Shown here: positions 1 through 11,160 of the stretch, piece after piece
Layout: each line of letters begins with the position of its first letter
Position numbering within the stretch: the first letter of the stretch is position 1
Assembly: GCA_949825045.1 (NCBI GenBank)
Contig: OX463829.1
Coordinates: forward strand, 29,947,715-30,011,714
Origin: Argyresthia goedartella
Taxonomy: Eukaryota; Arthropoda; Insecta; Lepidoptera; Argyresthiidae
Length of the DNA: 64,000 nt
Direction: 5' to 3'
Position numbers and translations under genes: made by a program
The notes under the pieces: model-generated
Databases searched by the model: none
What the model was told of the DNA's origin: nothing
The model's input: the letters and a program-made list of their open reading frames with translations, nothing else

Positions 1-1040
1 AAATTGGCGTAAGTAGATATCCATTAGCCAAACCGTCCTTCCCTCTAATTAGTATCTTTAATCCGCAGCAATCTACGCAGTTTATGTCAAACTGGTCTTA
101 TGGGTCAGAAAAAACTACCAGCCCAACAATTACGGGTTTTTTGAGTAAAAAAAATAGGTACTATCAACTCTTATAGCAATACCTAAACTGAACTGCTCTG
201 CTTTTTCGCACTATGAGCAACAATTAGCAGGCCTGCAAAATGACTGCTTTTTCCTCTCAAAAAATGTTAACCTTTTTTTTTGTATAGACTTTTCGTACCA
301 CGAAACTAAATTTGACAGCAGAAAATCGTTCTTTGCACGTCTGTTATGTAAAATTAGACGATCCTGAAAAAGCTAGTAGAAATTAGCATAAAAACATTGT
401 TTTATTATTTATAGTAGTTTTTGTGGATTTCTCGTAAGTTTTCGAGTGTTTTAGAAGAGTATCACGGCGGGACATGTTTTAGAGATGACGGGAGTGAAGA
501 CCTACGCTTAGAAGTTGCCTAAAAAACGTTAGGTCAGCTGAAATTTTTTCAGACAATTCTTTCATTGCTCCTGGTTGGACACATACCCAGAGGATTGAAT
601 GGCGGGTTGAGAAGAGATTCTTTGCCAAGGACAATTATAACAACTTTGAAGATTATAAAATTTTGAAGAAATGTGATTGAGTATTTGTGGAGAAAGGAAG
701 TGACAAATAAATAGTCTGAACCATTCCTGGAATTCATGTTGACCATAAAACATGTTTATAAAGTGTAATAAGTAATGTTAAATAAATGATTCTGTAAATA
801 AAAAGGTTTTTTTTTTTCTTAATTTTACTATACTACAAGTACAGGGTAAGGTCCCCCTCTCCCCCAACGAGTGGGATCCGAATCCAACTCGGTTCTATAA
901 GGAAAATTATAAGATTTAGGCAAAGAACTTCAAATTTTTTACAAATTAAATAATTTATTCCGCTAATACACATTATGGTCATAATGTGTAATTTTTCAGA
1001 TAAGAATTGAGTTTTTACCAAGTAGTTTAACATTATGCTG
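1..1040. other. AT-rich non-coding DNA, no feature recognised
   Basis: No reading frame here resembles a known protein, and no tandem or inverted repeat of note was seen. Short frames exist on both strands but have no recognisable motif. Homopolymer A/T runs are common. Confidence 0.5.
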
Positions 1041-1237
1041 ATCGCAACGTGCGGTTTTTGTACGCAGTAAAGAGGGTTTATGATACGTGTGTAGATAAAA
1101 TATATTATGGGGGATGGCTAACTCAGCCTGAGCGCGCAGTTGAGAAGTCGACACTAACTGCTCCCATACATCTGCAGCTTGTAATACCAGACACAGTCTT
1201 CGGCGCCGCCTTAATGTTGTATTTCACCTGTTCCTTT

Positions 1238-1342
1238 GAGCTTGCTTGCTTGGAGCTTGCTTGCTTGGAGCTTGCTTGCTTGGAGCTTGCTTGCTTGGAG
1301 CTTGCTTGCTTGGAGCTTGCTTGCTTGGAGCTTGCTTGCTTG
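1238..1342. repeat. 15-bp minisatellite, 7 copies
   Basis: GAGCTTGCTTGCTTG repeats seven times without change. It is itself built from the tetramer CTTG. The period is a multiple of three, so the surrounding plus-strand frame reads seven ELACL pentapeptides, but nothing else in that frame looks like a protein. Confidence 0.95.
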
Positions 1343-1391
1343 GATTCCGATGATTGTGGCTATTCTCTTTTTTTAGAGAGTGGTGGTTTAT

Positions 1392-1700
1392 TTAATCGTA
1401 TAGCATTTCATGCAGTAGATAGACAATATATATTTGTTTCTTTAGATATTTCAGCCAGTTGACTATGTCAGGGGTAAGGTTGCGGATCAGGTCTTCGGGT
1501 GGACCAGGGTATCGATGAATTGAGCATCGATGGATGATGTTCTCCATCGTTTGGACCTCTGTTCCGCATTCACACAGGCCAGAATCTTTCCATCTCCACT
1601 TGTGCCAGAAGTAGGTGCAACGGTCATTACCCCTCTCAGCCTGTTCAAGCGACACCCTAGGTTTTGCGGTAGATTAAAACCTTCCAGTTTTCTGAGTGGT
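1392..1700 (-). pseudogene. C-terminal remnant of a non-LTR retrotransposon reverse transcriptase
   Basis: An 87-codon minus-strand frame contains CECGTEVQTMENIIHRC followed by a Pro/Gly-rich loop and DIVNWLKYL. That Cys/His arrangement and a final aromatic-Ile helix are typical of the tail following the RT domain in Jockey/RTE-type insect LINEs. Immediately upstream on the same strand another frame reads GCRLNRLRG, the usual preceding motif, so one frameshift separates the two pieces near 1655. No RT catalytic core is present. The fragment is dead and its exact clade cannot be fixed from this short tail. Confidence 0.7.
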
Positions 1701-2018
1701 GGCGGGGCAGGATAGCAGGATTAATAGGATTGGGAGAGGAGATTTGGATAACCGATTTCGATGGTGGGTGGGATGAAGGGACTCTGAAAGATGGCTCTGT
1801 TGAAGCTGCAATCAGCTGCTTATTCCGAAATTTAATAAAGCTGTGAATTTTCAATTTTGCTACCATTTTTTAAGTACCTAAGGCACGTTCAAAAACATGT
1901 ACATCAGAAATACTGGAAATTATCAATATCAATTATACGTAAAAAAAGTGTCTTAAATTAATTGATAACAGCTTTACAATATTCCCATTAAGCTAATTGT
2001 ATGTTTAAATATGTTAAA

Positions 2019-2043
2019 ATATATATATATATATATATATATT
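2019..2043. repeat. AT dinucleotide microsatellite
   Basis: About a dozen uninterrupted AT dinucleotides, just upstream of the LINE C-terminal remnant. Confidence 0.9.
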
Positions 2044-2077
2044 TTAATAATATTTTAGTAATTAATAATTAGCGTTC

Positions 2078-2181
2078 CTGATCCGACGGATCTCCCTCGC
2101 CGTGCAGCGCGGTAATGCTGCCATGCCAGCGTGATGGGTACCTTTGGGTCGGGCATGTCCTGGGGCGGTTTATTTGTTTAG
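2078..2181 (+). pseudogene. LINE C-terminus remnant (QRGNAA...GT motif)
   Basis: The plus strand reads LIRRISLAVQRGNAA, then, after a 4-base shift, SVMGTFGSGMSWGGLFV and a TAG stop at 2179-2181. The QRGNAASV-GT motif close to a stop is the usual end of a group of insect non-LTR retrotransposon polyproteins (recognised from memory of the family). The frame break at about 2122-2125 is a 4-bp insertion. It is unlikely to belong with the minus-strand LINE tail at 1.4-1.7 kb because the orientation is opposite. Confidence 0.65.
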
Positions 2182-2978
2182 TATTGTGTTTTTTTTTGTG
2201 TTCAGTTTTTGTGTGTGTGTTGTTTTAAATTATTTGATAATCTCAAATACTTAGGTTATTTTAATTGACGATACACTTTGCGGATTTTTTATTTTATTTC
2301 GGTTATAGGTTAATTATGTTTTTTCTTTTTACTAATTATACATAAAAAATTAAGCTTCGTTTAATAATTCACTGTCTAAACATCTTAACGTAATTTCGTA
2401 TTGTACAAAACTGGTCATCTAATAAAATACGTGGTGTAACTGTTTTGAACGTTACTAGGGGGAGAAGAGATGCTTATGTGAATCTGTACAGTGCTATTTT
2501 ATTATTTTTAGTTGACAGCTAGCAGACCAGAGACAAGCTAACCTTTCACCTTGACGGATTAGCAGGGCAACGGTGGCTCACCTTTAATACCGTCATATTA
2601 CGATTTTAAGCAGTCCTGTTTAAGGCCTGTTTTTCAACTCCACGGAATAGGGATGGTTACTTAAAAGTTGGGGCCTCCAGGAATGTTTTTATTTTTGCTC
2701 CATTTTTACGTACTTAATGTAGAATAGCCCACGACCTTAATAAATAAATTTTGCAGGCCACCCTGTACTGACTTTCTCGCATGATCCTTTCGGTGCTGTT
2801 TTTTAAATAATAGTTAGTGGATATTCGTGCGCAGGCGACGTTTTGGAAGGAGACGTTTTGAGAAGTTCTAAGACAAAGTATACAGGGTCTAACAGAAAGG
2901 GACAAACCGAAAGTTAGTTCTTAGATACATCGTTCTGAACAACTATTACGATGTGATTACGATAGAACTGACGTGATC

Positions 2979-3065
2979 AGAGCAACTTTATTTTACTTGT
3001 CTCTGTACATTTCGGGCCTAGCGCTCATTTGAGTTATATGGTGGAGTTGAAAATAAAGTTGCTCT
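2979..3065. repeat. Inverted repeat, 16-bp perfect arms, 55-bp spacer
   Basis: AGAGCAACTTTATTTT at 2979-2994 is repeated as its exact reverse complement at 3050-3065. This could be the ends of a very short (87-bp) foldback element; no clear target duplication flanks it. Confidence 0.8.
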
Positions 3066-3183
3066 CTTCAAGTCGACCCTATACTAAAAGTTGTTCAAAA
3101 TGATGTATGTCCCTAACAACCACTCCACCATACAAAACAACTCCTTTCTACTTTAACCATGCCCCGCGCTATGAGCTTATTCC

Positions 3184-3201
3184 GCCCGCCGCCGCCGCCG
3201 C
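3184..3201. repeat. CCG trinucleotide microsatellite
   Basis: About six CCG/GCC units in otherwise AT-rich DNA. A similar run lies at 29284-29303. Confidence 0.85.
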
Positions 3202-3367
3202 CTAATGTACGGGATATATGGCACTGTGTGCATATTGTATGGGAGCTACCATTTAGAGTTTTGCGATAATAACCGAGTATGCGGTAATAACGAGAAGATT
3301 GAAAAAAAATCGTTCGTCCCGTTTTGGAATAAACTCAATAAATGTGTTCGATTTGTATTATATTTGT

Positions 3368-3405
3368 AAGGTACCTATCATACATATTTGTTTGATAGGT
3401 ACCTT
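3368..3405. repeat. Hairpin, 13-bp perfect arms
   Basis: AAGGTACCTATCA at 3368-3380 is the reverse complement of 3393-3405, with a 12-base AT-rich loop. Confidence 0.8.
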
Positions 3406-3530
3406 AAATAATCAAGTTACCCAAAAACAAAAAAAAGTGTCCTAGATATTTACAAAATAACCCCCAATACAAAATTTCATCCAATTGGGTTCAGTGGTTT
3501 AGGATCAGAGCTGACAACGGAAAACAGCCA

Positions 3531-3577
3531 TCCATACATACATACATGCATACACAAGCACACACACACACACACAT
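3531..3577. repeat. Compound CATA / CA microsatellite
   Basis: Several CATA tetramers are followed by about eight CA dinucleotides. The preceding bases (cattggattcagtggtttagg-like context) resemble a decayed dispersed repeat, but the family was not identified. Confidence 0.85.
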
Positions 3578-3599
3578 ACTTTTTTTTCTCTTTTTCGGA

Positions 3600-4880
3600 C
3601 TAAGTTAACGATAGAGAACCTATCCCCAAAAAAATTCAACCTCGATTTTTTTTACGATTACAATACTTCCTTAATTTTCACTTCGTTCAACTCGAAAGTA
3701 AAAAAAATATACAATTAATTTCCACAACTTGTGGGCTCAAACTGGCAGTTGCCTGGTTGGCGCGAAAAGAACCTTGACAGCTCTATGCGTAACTCTCTTC
3801 TCTTTCTTTCGCTAGGAAAGGGAAGGAACACTGACGCACAGAGTAAGTGACGCATAGGTCACAATCTCAGATAAACGAAACTCTTTACTAACTCTGAGGC
3901 CACAATGGCATTGAGAACGTCACTTCCGCTGTTGGATGTTTTCAATACGCGTTCCGTTTCACGTTACTTTAAATCCGTAGTTTTGTTGAAAATAAATACT
4001 AAAGCAAAAAACAGGCCTTTTAAGTTTTTAGGTCTCAAAAATTCTATTAAAAGTGATAAATATCTGAAATGACGCTTCTCTATTGAATAAGGCTGCTATG
4101 CGGACAAAGTCTTGAACTTATCTTTCTTTGTGCAAAGTGCATGACAATGTCATCATATTTATTCATACCATAATGTAGCGCCGGCACTTGTTTTACTTGA
4201 ATGGCCAATCAATGTTATACTAGTAGGTAGTACCATCACTGTGTTGATGTTGTCTGTCTTCACCCGACACTATAAATACCACAATATTAATAAGTCATCT
4301 ATTTAAACAAGTCTTCAATTCAAACCATCTCATCTTCCTCCCACGGACTTCACAAAAGACTTATTATCGCCTTATTATCATTATAATATTGATGTAAGGG
4401 TCTTAGTTTTATTAAAATAATATTGATGCAGGGGTCTTATTATTATTATTTGTGGATACAATGCAATAATGAGCGTGTAGGTCGGGACTTGGCTGTCAGA
4501 TGGAGTTTTTATAGGAGACGGTGATTGGAGGAAGCATGTCGAGAGGCCGAGGGACAGCGAGATGTGTGGTCGTGCGCCTACTTGCATGTAGTGCAGGCAG
4601 TGCAGGCAGTGCATGCAGTGCAGGCCAGTTTGTGATGAGATTCCACGAATTTATGATATGATCGGGTTTTAGTTTAATGCGGAATCCTCAAATGTAATAC
4701 TGCGCTTATGAGTACATATTTTCAATTAATTTGTATTCAAATTCAAATTCGGAAACATTTATTTCGGATAACTCAATATCCTTAAGATGATTATGTAGAA
4801 CTCCTCGAGTCGTATATTAGTTCAACTTATAAACATACCAACAATAATGCTCAACAAATATGCTCACGCCTTTTTCCCTG
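3600..4880. other. Non-coding DNA without assignable feature
   Basis: No protein motif or RNA gene was recognised. A TTA-rich stretch lies near 4380-4450 and a degenerate GCAGTGCAG tandem repeat near 4585-4625. A TATAAATA at about 4270 is not followed by any credible gene. Confidence 0.4.
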
Positions 4881-5043
4881 TAGATGGGTAGAGCTTCACT
4901 TGCCACGATCCTTGTATACATCCATTTTCTCAACATTCATAAGTCTCTTCGTATAAGCTCGCCGGTTACGGATACTTCTAATTTGCCACTTCACTAATAA
5001 ATCAACAATTTGGTCTTTGTAGCACCTTCTTGGGCCGCTTGTA

Positions 5044-5044
<1 letters not shown>

Positions 5045-5081
<37 letters not shown>

Positions 5082-5082
5082 G
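5045..5082. repeat. CGCGTC hexanucleotide microsatellite (6 copies)
   Basis: Six perfect CGCGTC units. On the minus strand they translate as an Arg-Gly repeat inside a 71-codon frame (4896-5111) that shows no other recognisable domain; I do not call that frame a gene. Confidence 0.9.
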
Positions 5083-5176
5083 ACAGCTTCATGGCCTTTC
5101 CCACTCCCCAAATTATAACCATTTAACCTGGTTTTGGACTTTCATTAATACCAAGTCTTAAGTTTGAGAATTTGCC

Positions 5177-5290
5177 ATGCTTATAGTGGACAAAGCCTTA
5201 GAAAGGGTAAACATTGGCTTAACGTGGGCACTATTGTGCCTCTGCCACCCTGTATGGGATTAGGCGTGACTCAATTTATGTCGTAAAACA
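5177..5290 (+). mobile_element. SINE-tail-like fragment
   Basis: The stretch around GTGGGCACTATTGTGCCTCT and TGTATGGGATTAGGCGTGA resembles the body/tail of the tRNA-derived SINE seen more completely at 43168-43440 and a decayed copy at 36485-36575. The head is absent and the end is not defined. Confidence 0.4.
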
Positions 5291-5952
5291 TATGCACAAA
5301 TAAATAAACAATCTTACAATAAAAATTGTCATACAACATTCACAAAAGACTCCCAGAAATATACCTTTTCACATTACTATTATCTTTTAAAACGTGCTTA
5401 ACCTTGATGAAGTAAAAGCTTTTGTTCCCCATTTGTGATATTAGTCCTTGATTGTCCCATTACTAGTGTATTAGGCTTTAATAGATGACGAGGGTTAAGT
5501 AACTAACTACTAACTGCAAAGCTAACCATCGGATCTCTGCTCACAACAAACTATTGACCCTTTCCATTATGAAGCTCACTCGTTGCGAGTTTTTGCTAAC
5601 CCCACCGCGCGAGTGTCTGCAAATTGGACGGTCAGCACTAGCAAGCACTTGTCTTGTTGACGGTACCTGTTGGACCCTAGGGCTTGAATTCCACTAGCAA
5701 AATGACGGCACAATGATGTTTACGCGACCACGAGACAGCCCACTCTTGGCATATTGTGTTTGGCGTTTCCGGAATATTTTTAGGCAAGAACTCCGGTGAA
5801 CTGCGGTTTTTACTGTTGTTGGTCTTGTGGCTTAATACATTTGTGAAATAGTGTGTGCTTCCAATACACCATGCATCTCATAGTTAAGGGTTTTAATTTA
5901 TTGTAGTTCAAGTAGCTCTTACTCAAGGAGCCCGGTGGTGGTATGGCTTGGC

Positions 5953-6020
5953 ATTGGAATATAACTTCCACCATTTTTAAAGAGAGGACTCTTTAAAAAT
6001 GGTGGAAGTTATATTCCAAT
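5953..6020. repeat. 68-bp perfect palindrome (32-bp arms, 4-base loop)
   Basis: Bases 5953-5984 and 5989-6020 are exact reverse complements over 32 positions, separated only by AGGA. No transposon ends or target duplication are visible next to it. Confidence 0.95.
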
Positions 6021-6147
6021 CATAAAGTCAAAATGTAGTTCTTACTTTCGATATTTACATAAATAAGTTTTTAATAAACGTTCTTTGTTATTATTTAAAA
6101 AACAGGTTGTGTTTTACTTGCATATATTGCAAAAATTATTAAGCTAG

Positions 6148-6285
6148 TTCTGTATTGAGTTAGATTAACTCCATGCACTCTTGTCATTTATGTAATTTTG
6201 AATATTGTAATATCCCTTTCTAGACAAAGTCGTTGTTACATAGTTCTTAAATTGCTCAATTTCATAAAGATTTAGTTATTCACCA
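6148..6285 (-). mobile_element. Old LINE 3'-end fragment (TTTGAC-tail family)
   Basis: The sequence aligns by eye with the reverse complement of the LINE 3' end at 21330-21460 and with 48280-48400: ...TTAACTCCATGCA..., ...AATATTGTAATATCCCTTTC..., ...AAATTGCTCAATTT.... It is more diverged than the other copies. Confidence 0.6.
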
Positions 6286-6329
6286 TGGGAATATTAAAAA
6301 GGTAGACAATGGATACCTACAGTGAACCG

Positions 6330-6585
6330 CCATTGTGATGACTGGTTTAGCCTAGCGGGTAGTGAACCTGCCTACGAAGCTGACGGTCCAGGGTTCGAAT
6401 ACCGGTAAGTGCAAATATTTGTGTGATGAGCATGAATGAGTTTCTTAGTCTTGGATGTTTTTTATGTATTTATCTCTATTAAATATGTCGTCATCTAATA
6501 CCCGTAAGCCTTATTGAGCTGAGTATGGGCCTAGTTCGATTTGTGTAAGATTGCCCTCTAATATTTATTATTATTATTGTCATGT
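6330..6585 (+). mobile_element. tRNA-derived SINE
   Basis: A tRNA-like head carries a B box GGTTCGAATACC (6392-6403) and an A-box-like GGTTTAGCCTAGCGGG. It is followed by a tRNA-unrelated body (TGATGAGCATGAATGAG, TTGGATGTTTTTTATG, GGGCCTAG...) and ends in a TTA-rich run near 6565-6580. The body resembles the SINEs at 27621 and 57278. Confidence 0.75.
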
Positions 6586-7166
6586 GATAATCATTGAGTT
6601 GTCATTTTGTCAGTAGAATCCAGGGCGAGTGATAAAACTATTTGACGTCGAGGAATTGGAGTCCTTTAGATATACCTACCTTGTTACAGTATTTCCTCAC
6701 CTTTTGCCGGTTTTGAGACCTCTCGACGAGGCTGAGGGTTGCTTGGTGTTCGGATCTGTTTATTTATAGCCCACTCAAACGTTACCCGAACCTAGGCTGA
6801 ACCACCTGGGACTGGTTAGACAAAATTGTTTACTTTTGAAATGTTAAGATATTTAGTAGAGTGGGTGCATATATGAAAATAGTTATTGATGACGTCAGAG
6901 TAAAAAATATAGCTTTACGCTTCTAAGAGGTGGCGATGACATCATGACGTCATCATCCCCTAGGCAGAGCGGGTGATGGCAGCGCTAGTCTTGCTCTAGC
7001 ATCGCTGCGACCGAATCCTAAATTTTTCAGTAAATTTTGTACTCCTGAAATATCATTTGAATGAGTATAAATATATTAACTTCTCTTGTTAATGTTCTTT
7101 TTCCATGTTTATTTTTTCAAAAGGCTTAATCGAAGACTTATGTATGTCATCGGCAAGGTATGAAAT

Positions 7167-7240
7167 CCAGGCATTATGAACAATGCCTGGGCTAGATTGT
7201 TAACCACCTGTTTATTGTTGTAGGCAACAATAAACAGGTG
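7167..7240. repeat. Two adjacent hairpins at the left edge of the satellite
   Basis: The first stem pairs 7167-7175 with 7182-7190 (9-bp arms, CCAGGCATT). The second pairs 7205-7220 with 7225-7240 (16-bp perfect arms, loop TAGG). The second stem contains TTTATTGTTGTA, the same string that begins each monomer of the adjoining 41-bp satellite. Confidence 0.9.
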
Positions 7241-10174
7241 TAGGTACACAAGTCTACCCTGCTCAACAAATAAGCTTTATTGTTGTGCACAAGTCTACCC
7301 TGCTCAACAACTAAGCTTCATTGTTGTACACAAGTCTACCCTGCTCAACAAATAAGCTTTATTGTTGTACACAAGTCTACCCTGCTCAACAAATAAGCTT
7401 CATTGTTGTACACAAGTCTACCCTGCTCAACAACTAAGCTTTATTGTTGTACACAAGTCTACCCTGCTCAACAACTAAGCTTTATTGTTGTACACAAGTC
7501 TACCCTGCTCAACAAATAAGCTTCATTGTTGTACACAAGTCTACCCTGCTCAACAACTAACCTTTATTGTTGTACACAAGTCTACCCTGCTCAACAACCA
7601 AGCTCTATTGTTGTACACAAGTCTACCCTGCTCAACAACTAAGCTTCATTGTTGTACACAAGTCTACCCTGCTCAACAACCAACCTCTATTGTTGTACAC
7701 AAGTCTACCCTGCTCAACAAGCAAGCTTCATTGTTGTACACAAGTCTACCCTGCTCAACAAGCAAGCTTCATTGTTGTACATAAGTCTAACCTGCTCAAC
7801 AAGCAAGCTTCATTGTTGTACACAAGTCTACCCTGCTCAACAACCAAGCTCTATTGTTGTACACAAGTCTACCCTGCTCAACAAACAAGCTTCATTGTTG
7901 TACACAAGTCTACCCTGCTCAACAACCAAGCTCTATTGTTGTACACAAGTCTACCCTGCTCAACAAGCAAGCTTCATTGTTGTACACAAGTCTACCCTGC
8001 TCAACAACTAAGCTTCATTGTTGTACACAAGTCTACCCTGCTCAACAACCAAGCTCTATTATTGTACACAAGTCTACCCTGCTCAACAAGCAAGCTTCAT
8101 TGTTGTACACAAGTCTACCCTGCTCAACAAGCAAGCTTCATTGTTGTACACAAGTCTACCCTGCTCAACAACTAAGCTCTATTGTTGTACACAAGTCTAC
8201 CCTGCTCAAAAAGCAAGCTTCATTGTTGTACACAAGTCTACCCTGCTCAACAACCAAGCTCTATTGTTGTACACAAGTCTACCCTGCTCAACAAGCAAGC
8301 TTCATTGTTGTACACAAGTCTACCCTGCTCAACAACCAACCTCTATTGTTGTACACAAGTCTACCCTGCTCAACAAGCAAGCTTCATTGATGTACACAAG
8401 TCTACCCTGCTCAACAAGCAAGCTTCATTGTTGTACACAAGTCTACCCTGCTCAACAAGCAAGCTTCATTGTTGTACACAAGTCTACCCTGCTCAACAAG
8501 CAAGCTTCATTGTTGTACACAAGTCTACCCTGCTCAACAACTAAGCTTTATTGTTGTACACAAATCTACCCTGCTCAACAAGCAAGCTTCATTGTTGTAC
8601 ACAAGTCTACCCTGCTCAACAACTAACCTCTATTGTTGTACACAAGTCTACCCTGCTCAACAAGCAAGCTTCATTGTTGTATACAAGTCTACCCTGCTCA
8701 ACAACCAAGCTTGGTTGTTGTACACAAGTCCACTCTGCTCAACAACCAACCTCTATTGTTGTACACAAGTCTACCCTGCTCAACAAGCAAGCTTCATTGT
8801 TGTACACAAGTCTACCCTGCTTAACAACTAAGCTTCATTGTTGTACACAAGTCTACCCTGCTCAACAAATAAGCTTCATTGTTGTACACAAGTCTACCCT
8901 GCTCAACAACTAAGCTTTATTGTTGTACACAAGTCTACCCCTGCTCAACAACTAACCTTTATTGTTGTACACAAGTCTACCCTGCTCAACAAGCAAGCTT
9001 CATTGTTGTACACAAGTCTACCCTGCTCAACAACCAAGCTCTATTGTTGTACACAAGTCAACCCTGCTCAACAAGCAAGCTTCATTGCTGTACACAAGTC
9101 TACCCTGCTCAACAAGCAAGCTTCATTGTTGTACACAAGTCTACCCTGCTCAACAAGCAAGCTTCATTGTTGTACACAAGTCTACCCTGCTCAACAAGCA
9201 AGCTTCATTGTTGTACACAAGTCTACCCTGCTCAACAACCAAGCTCTATTGTTGTACACAAGTCTACCCTGCTCAACAAGCAAGCTTCATTGCTGTACAC
9301 AAGTCTACCCTGCTCAACAAGCAAGCTTCATTGTTGTACACAAGTCTACCCTGCTCAACAAGCAAGCTTAATTGTTGTACACAAGTCTACCCTGCTCAAC
9401 AAGCAAGCTTCATTGTTGTACACAAGTCTACCCTGCTCAACAACTAAGCTCTATTGTTGTACACAAGTCTACCCTGCTCAACAAGCAAGCTTCATTGTTG
9501 TACACAAGTCTACCCTGCTCAACAACTAAGCTTCATTGTTGTACACAAGTCTACCCTGCTCAACAACCAAGCTCTATTATTGTACACAAGTCTACCCTGC
9601 TCAACAAGCAAGCTTCATTGTTGTACACAAGTCTACCCTGCTCAACAAGCAAGCTTCATTGTTGTACACAAGTCTACCCTGCTCAACAACCAAGCTCTAT
9701 TGTTGTACACAAGTCTACCCTGCTCAAAAAGCAAGCTTCATTGTTGTACACAAGTCTACCCTGCTCAACAACCAAGCTCTATTGTTGTACACAAGTCTAC
9801 CCTGCTCAACAAGCAAGCTTCATTGTTGTACACAAGTCTACCCTGCTCAACAAGCAAGCTTCATTGTTGTACACAAGTCTACCCTGCTCAACAAGCAAGC
9901 TTCATTGTTGTACACAAGTCTACCCTGCTCAACAAGCAAGCTTCATTGTTGTACACAAGTCTACCCTGCTCAACAACCAAGCTCTATTGTTGTACACAAG
10001 TCTACCCTGCTCAACAAGCAAGCTTCATTGTTGTACACAAGTCTACCCTGCTCAACAACCAAGCTCTATTATTTTACACAAGTCTACCCTGCTCAACAAG
10101 CAAGCTTCATTGTTGTACACAAGTCTACCCTGCTCAACAACTAAGCTTTATTGTTGTACACAAGTCTACCCCTG
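7241..10174. repeat. 41-bp satellite array, about 71 copies
   Basis: The monomer runs TTGTTGTACACAAGTC, then TACCCTGCTCAACAA, then a variable hinge (CTAAGC, CCAAGC, GCAAGC or ATAAGC) and TTYA. Nearly every copy carries a HindIII-type AAGCTT unless the hinge is mutated, and TTGTTG and CAACAA form short inverted repeats within each monomer. The period is not a multiple of three, so all three plus-strand frames read the same 41-residue peptide; these long open frames are by-products. A single extra C near 8940 and the right-hand end at CTACCCCTGCG mark irregularities. It is followed by non-repetitive DNA. Confidence 0.97.
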
Positions 10175-10545
10175 CGTGTGTGAGCAGTGCAGAAATTATG
10201 AATCATGAACGAATATCTCAAATTATTCTATACAATAACAAACTGAGGCCAGTCAATGTAAGAAATGAACATTATACCGTCGAATTTCTTTGAATTACAA
10301 CCATATCAATATTTAATCTCACATTGAATATCACCTATTTTTCTTTACTTATGTTTTTCTTTTATGTACTGTATTTTCACTTCGCCCTACCCAGACCCAC
10401 TTTGCCCTAATAATGTTTCGTGTGCAATTTATAAATTTGAATCCTTAATATCGCAAAAGCCGCATTTCATACTAGGCATACTATAGAATGCCCAGGTAAA
10501 GTGCGAGTTGAAAAATATTTCATACATTGACTGCTCATATCAGTA
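10175..10545. other. Right flank of the satellite, no gene seen
   Basis: AT-rich unique DNA. At 10475-10500 lies CTAGGCATACTATAGAATGCCCAGG, a weak hairpin whose GGCAT/ATGCC arms recall the CCAGGCATT hairpin left of the satellite. The two could be the ends of one element that carries the array, but this is only suggestive. Confidence 0.4.
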
Positions 10546-10650
10546 GTCATTTTCAGATAGTCAAAATCGTTAGTTGATAAACTAACGTTTTTTTCTCAGC
10601 TATCGATAGTAGAAAACTCTAGCGTACTGCTTACTATATGACGCATATAC
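10546..10650 (+). mobile_element. 5' fragment of the GTTAGTTGATAAACTAAC MITE family
   Basis: The fragment starts GTCATTTTCAGATAGTC and contains AAAATCGTTAGTTGATAAAC, the terminal inverted repeat of the full copy at 56374-56741. It continues through AGCGTACTGCTTACTATATG and then diverges. Confidence 0.75.
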
Positions 10651-11160
10651 TTACTATTATTATTATTTTATACTTTTTCGTCGAGATATATATAACTCGC
10701 CTTTTCCCTTATAGGTTGGCATAAGCACAATTACGTCCACATTTAACCCAGATAATCAAAGTAGATTTTGCAAACATCGAATACTTATTGATGAACCCAT
10801 ACCCTTCAATTATATTTTTGTCGTTACCAAGATGGCCGACTAATCACTAGTTTGCTATACTAAAATCCCCCAAGAGCCGCGGCGTGCAAATAAATCGTAC
10901 AACGGTACTTGAGAGCCTCAGAAGCTGAGTGAGGACTGTTACAGTTGAGAGCAAGATGTCTCCTGCCTTCTAAGAATAAGTTCTGGAATAATGTAAGATA
11001 TTCATCCAAATAAAAGTTTTGTCATGGTTTTTCCTAACACGTAATAAGTTGATGGTTATGATTTTGCTACATATTTTAGCTCGGCCTGTGCTGACTGACG
11101 ACTCCATGAAGACTGGTCTCTTTATTCCGCCACCCCTCAATAGATGGCGTAACAGTTAGA
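10651..11160. other. Non-coding DNA between MITE and LINE fragments
   Basis: No recognisable gene or mobile-element structure. The segment just before 11160 may still belong to the LINE that follows, but no frame supports it. Confidence 0.4.

Noticed and set aside
4896..5111. Arg-Gly repeat protein on the minus strand
   Set aside because: The RG run is a CGCGTC microsatellite; the remaining 40 residues have no recognisable domain.
7485..10293. Long open frames (up to ~280 codons) on the plus strand
   Set aside because: They lie inside the 41-bp satellite. Because 41 is not divisible by 3, all frames cycle through the same peptide; openness simply reflects lack of stops in the monomer.
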